Assembly (NCBI GenBank): GCA_035702805.1
Contig: DASSZN010000030.1
Location: 1 to 20,699, forward strand
Reading direction: 5' to 3'
DNA from: DASSZN01 sp035702805
Lineage (GTDB): Bacteria > Chloroflexota > Chloroflexia > Thermomicrobiales > Thermomicrobiaceae
DNA: 20,699 bases
Shown here: piece after piece, positions 19,558 to 20,699 of the stretch
Position numbering within the stretch: the stretch's first letter is position 1
Layout: the number at the start of each line of letters is the position of its first letter
Position numbers and translations under genes: made by a program
Notes under the pieces: model-generated
Databases searched by the model: none
The model's input: the letters and a program-made list of their open reading frames with translations, nothing else
What the model was told of the DNA's origin: nothing

Positions 19558-20699
19558 GTGTCAACCAGTTTCATGCGTTCGCCGAAGACGCTGTTCACCT
19601 CCGAGTCGGTAACCGAGGGCCACCCCGACAAGCTCTGCGACCAGATCTCCGACGCCGTGCTGGACGCCATCCTCGCAAACGACCCCGACGCGCGCGTTGC
19701 CTGCGAGACCTCGGCCACGACCGGGCTGATCCTCGTCTTCGGCGAGATCACCACCAGCACGTACGTCGATATTCCGGCAATTGCCCGACAGGTGGTCGAG
19801 GACGTCGGCTACACGCGCGCCAAGTTCGGCTTCGACGCCACGACCGCCGGAGTGGTGACCTCCATCAAGGAGCAGTCGCGAGAGATCGCGGCCGGAGTTT
19901 CGAAGTCTCTCGAGGTGCGTGGCGCCGACGGGGCCGACGTCTTCGAGAGCATCGGGGCCGGCGACCAGGGAATGATGATCGGCTTCGCCTGCACGGAGAC
20001 GCCGGAGTTGATGCCGATGCCGATCGCGCTGAGCCACCGTCTGACGAGGCAGATGGCGGCGGTACGCCGCAGCGGCGAGGTTCCGTTCCTGAGGCCCGAC
20101 GGCAAGAGCCAGGTCACCGTCGAGTATCACTACGGCCAGCCGGTCCGCCTCGAGACGGTCGTGCTCTCGGCCCAACACGACCCGGCCACCTCCCAGCGCG
20201 AGGTACAGGAGGCGCTGACCGAACACGTCGCCCGCGCGGTGCTGCCTGCCGACTTCCTCGACGACCGCACGCGCATCCTGGTCAACCCGAGCGGCGGTTT
20301 CTCGATCGGTGGCCCGATGGGCGACGCCGGACTGACCGGGCGCAAAATCATCGTCGACACCTACGGCGGGATGGCCCGCCACGGCGGTGGCGCCTTCTCG
20401 GGGAAGGATCCCACAAAGGTCGATCGCTCCGCGTCCTACGCCGCGCGCTACGTGGCCAAGAACGTCGTCGCCGCGGGGCTGGCCGAGCGCTTTGAGATCC
20501 AGATCTCCTACGCCATCGGCGTCGCGCACCCGGTGTCGGTCCACGTCGAGACCTTCGGCACGGAGCACGTCGACGAGGACACGATCCTGACGCTCATCGC
20601 GCGGAACTTCGACCTGCGCCCCGGCGCCATCATTCGCCACCTCGACCTGCTCCGTCCGATCTACCGTCAGGTCGCGGCCTACGGGCATTTCGGCCGCCC
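19558..20699 (+). CDS. metK: S-adenosylmethionine synthetase (partial, C-terminus cut by the window)
   Basis: MetK makes SAM from methionine and ATP. About 380 codons are present and only the last 20 or so should be missing. Visible marks are FTSESVTEGHPDKLCDQISDAVLDA near the N-terminus, ATTGLILVFGEITT, GAGDQGMMIGFACTET, HRLTRQMAAVRRSG, GPMGDAGLTGRKIIVDTYGG, GGGAFSGKDPTKVDRSA and AAYGHFGRP at the window edge. Start GTG 19558 is chosen because GAAAGGG lies eight bases upstream; ATG 19573 has no ribosome site. It is third in the mtnA-ahcY-metK series downstream of the SAM-I riboswitch, so its own product would shut the operon down. Confidence 0.95.
   Translation, partial: MSTSFMRSPKTLFTSESVTEGHPDKLCDQISDAVLDAILANDPDARVACETSATTGLILVFGEITTSTYVDIPAIARQVVEDVGYTRAKFGFDATTAGVVTSIKEQSREIAAGVSKSLEVRGADGADVFESIGAGDQGMMIGFACTETPELMPMPIALSHRLTRQMAAVRRSGEVPFLRPDGKSQVTVEYHYGQPVRLETVVLSAQHDPATSQREVQEALTEHVARAVLPADFLDDRTRILVNPSGGFSIGGPMGDAGLTGRKIIVDTYGGMARHGGGAFSGKDPTKVDRSASYAARYVAKNVVAAGLAERFEIQISYAIGVAHPVSVHVETFGTEHVDEDTILTLIARNFDLRPGAIIRHLDLLRPIYRQVAAYGHFGR

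Noticed and set aside
18858..20495. Long plus-strand open frame of about 545 codons
   Set aside because: It is a shadow of ahcY and metK in another frame, rich in Arg and Gly, with no family motifs. Both real genes are unmistakable.

Overview
The window reads as a chromosomal housekeeping segment from a GC-rich bacterium (about two-thirds GC by eye). I infer Chloroflexota, class Thermomicrobia (Sphaerobacter-like). The reasons are the mix of a fused AccD-AccA, a fused AroK-AroB, a short archaeal-type SAH hydrolase, a SAM-I riboswitch and many GTG/TTG starts. This placement rests on memory of gene content, not on a search. I see no mobile element, CRISPR array, rRNA or phage gene.

Layout. 1-829 (-) is the 5' part of an M81/MlrC-like protein whose metal-binding residues are all replaced. 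It diverges from accDA (994-2805, +) across a dyad-rich promoter region. A minus-strand block follows in transcription order from 9961 down to 2813: larA-like nickel-pincer racemase, tRNA-Val(CAC), greA with a structured leader and its own terminator, lysS, hutH and hutU. The last three overlap (lysS/hutH 20 nt, hutH/hutU 4 nt). larA diverges from a plus-strand set: mdh, moeA and a DUF697-type membrane protein. An orphan NtrC-family response regulator (13419-14813, -) diverges from aroK-aroB (15137-16777, +). The right end is a methyl-cycle operon: SAM-I riboswitch with terminator, mtnA, ahcY and metK (cut by the window edge).

How the genes work together. hutH and hutU carry out the first two steps of histidine breakdown. 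mtnA, ahcY and metK recycle methylthioadenosine and S-adenosylhomocysteine and remake SAM, and the SAM sensor sits ahead of all three. A LarA homologue back-to-back with malate dehydrogenase suggests hydroxyacid (possibly malate) racemization feeding the TCA cycle.

Regulation. Eight of nine promoters I can place are extended -10 types (TGnTAnnnT) with poor -35 boxes. The exception, greA, has a near-consensus -35 and no TG. The most unusual signals are the dead-looking MlrC homologue with its divergent operator, and the greA leader. That leader contains a very early intrinsic-terminator hairpin overlapped by a competing hairpin.
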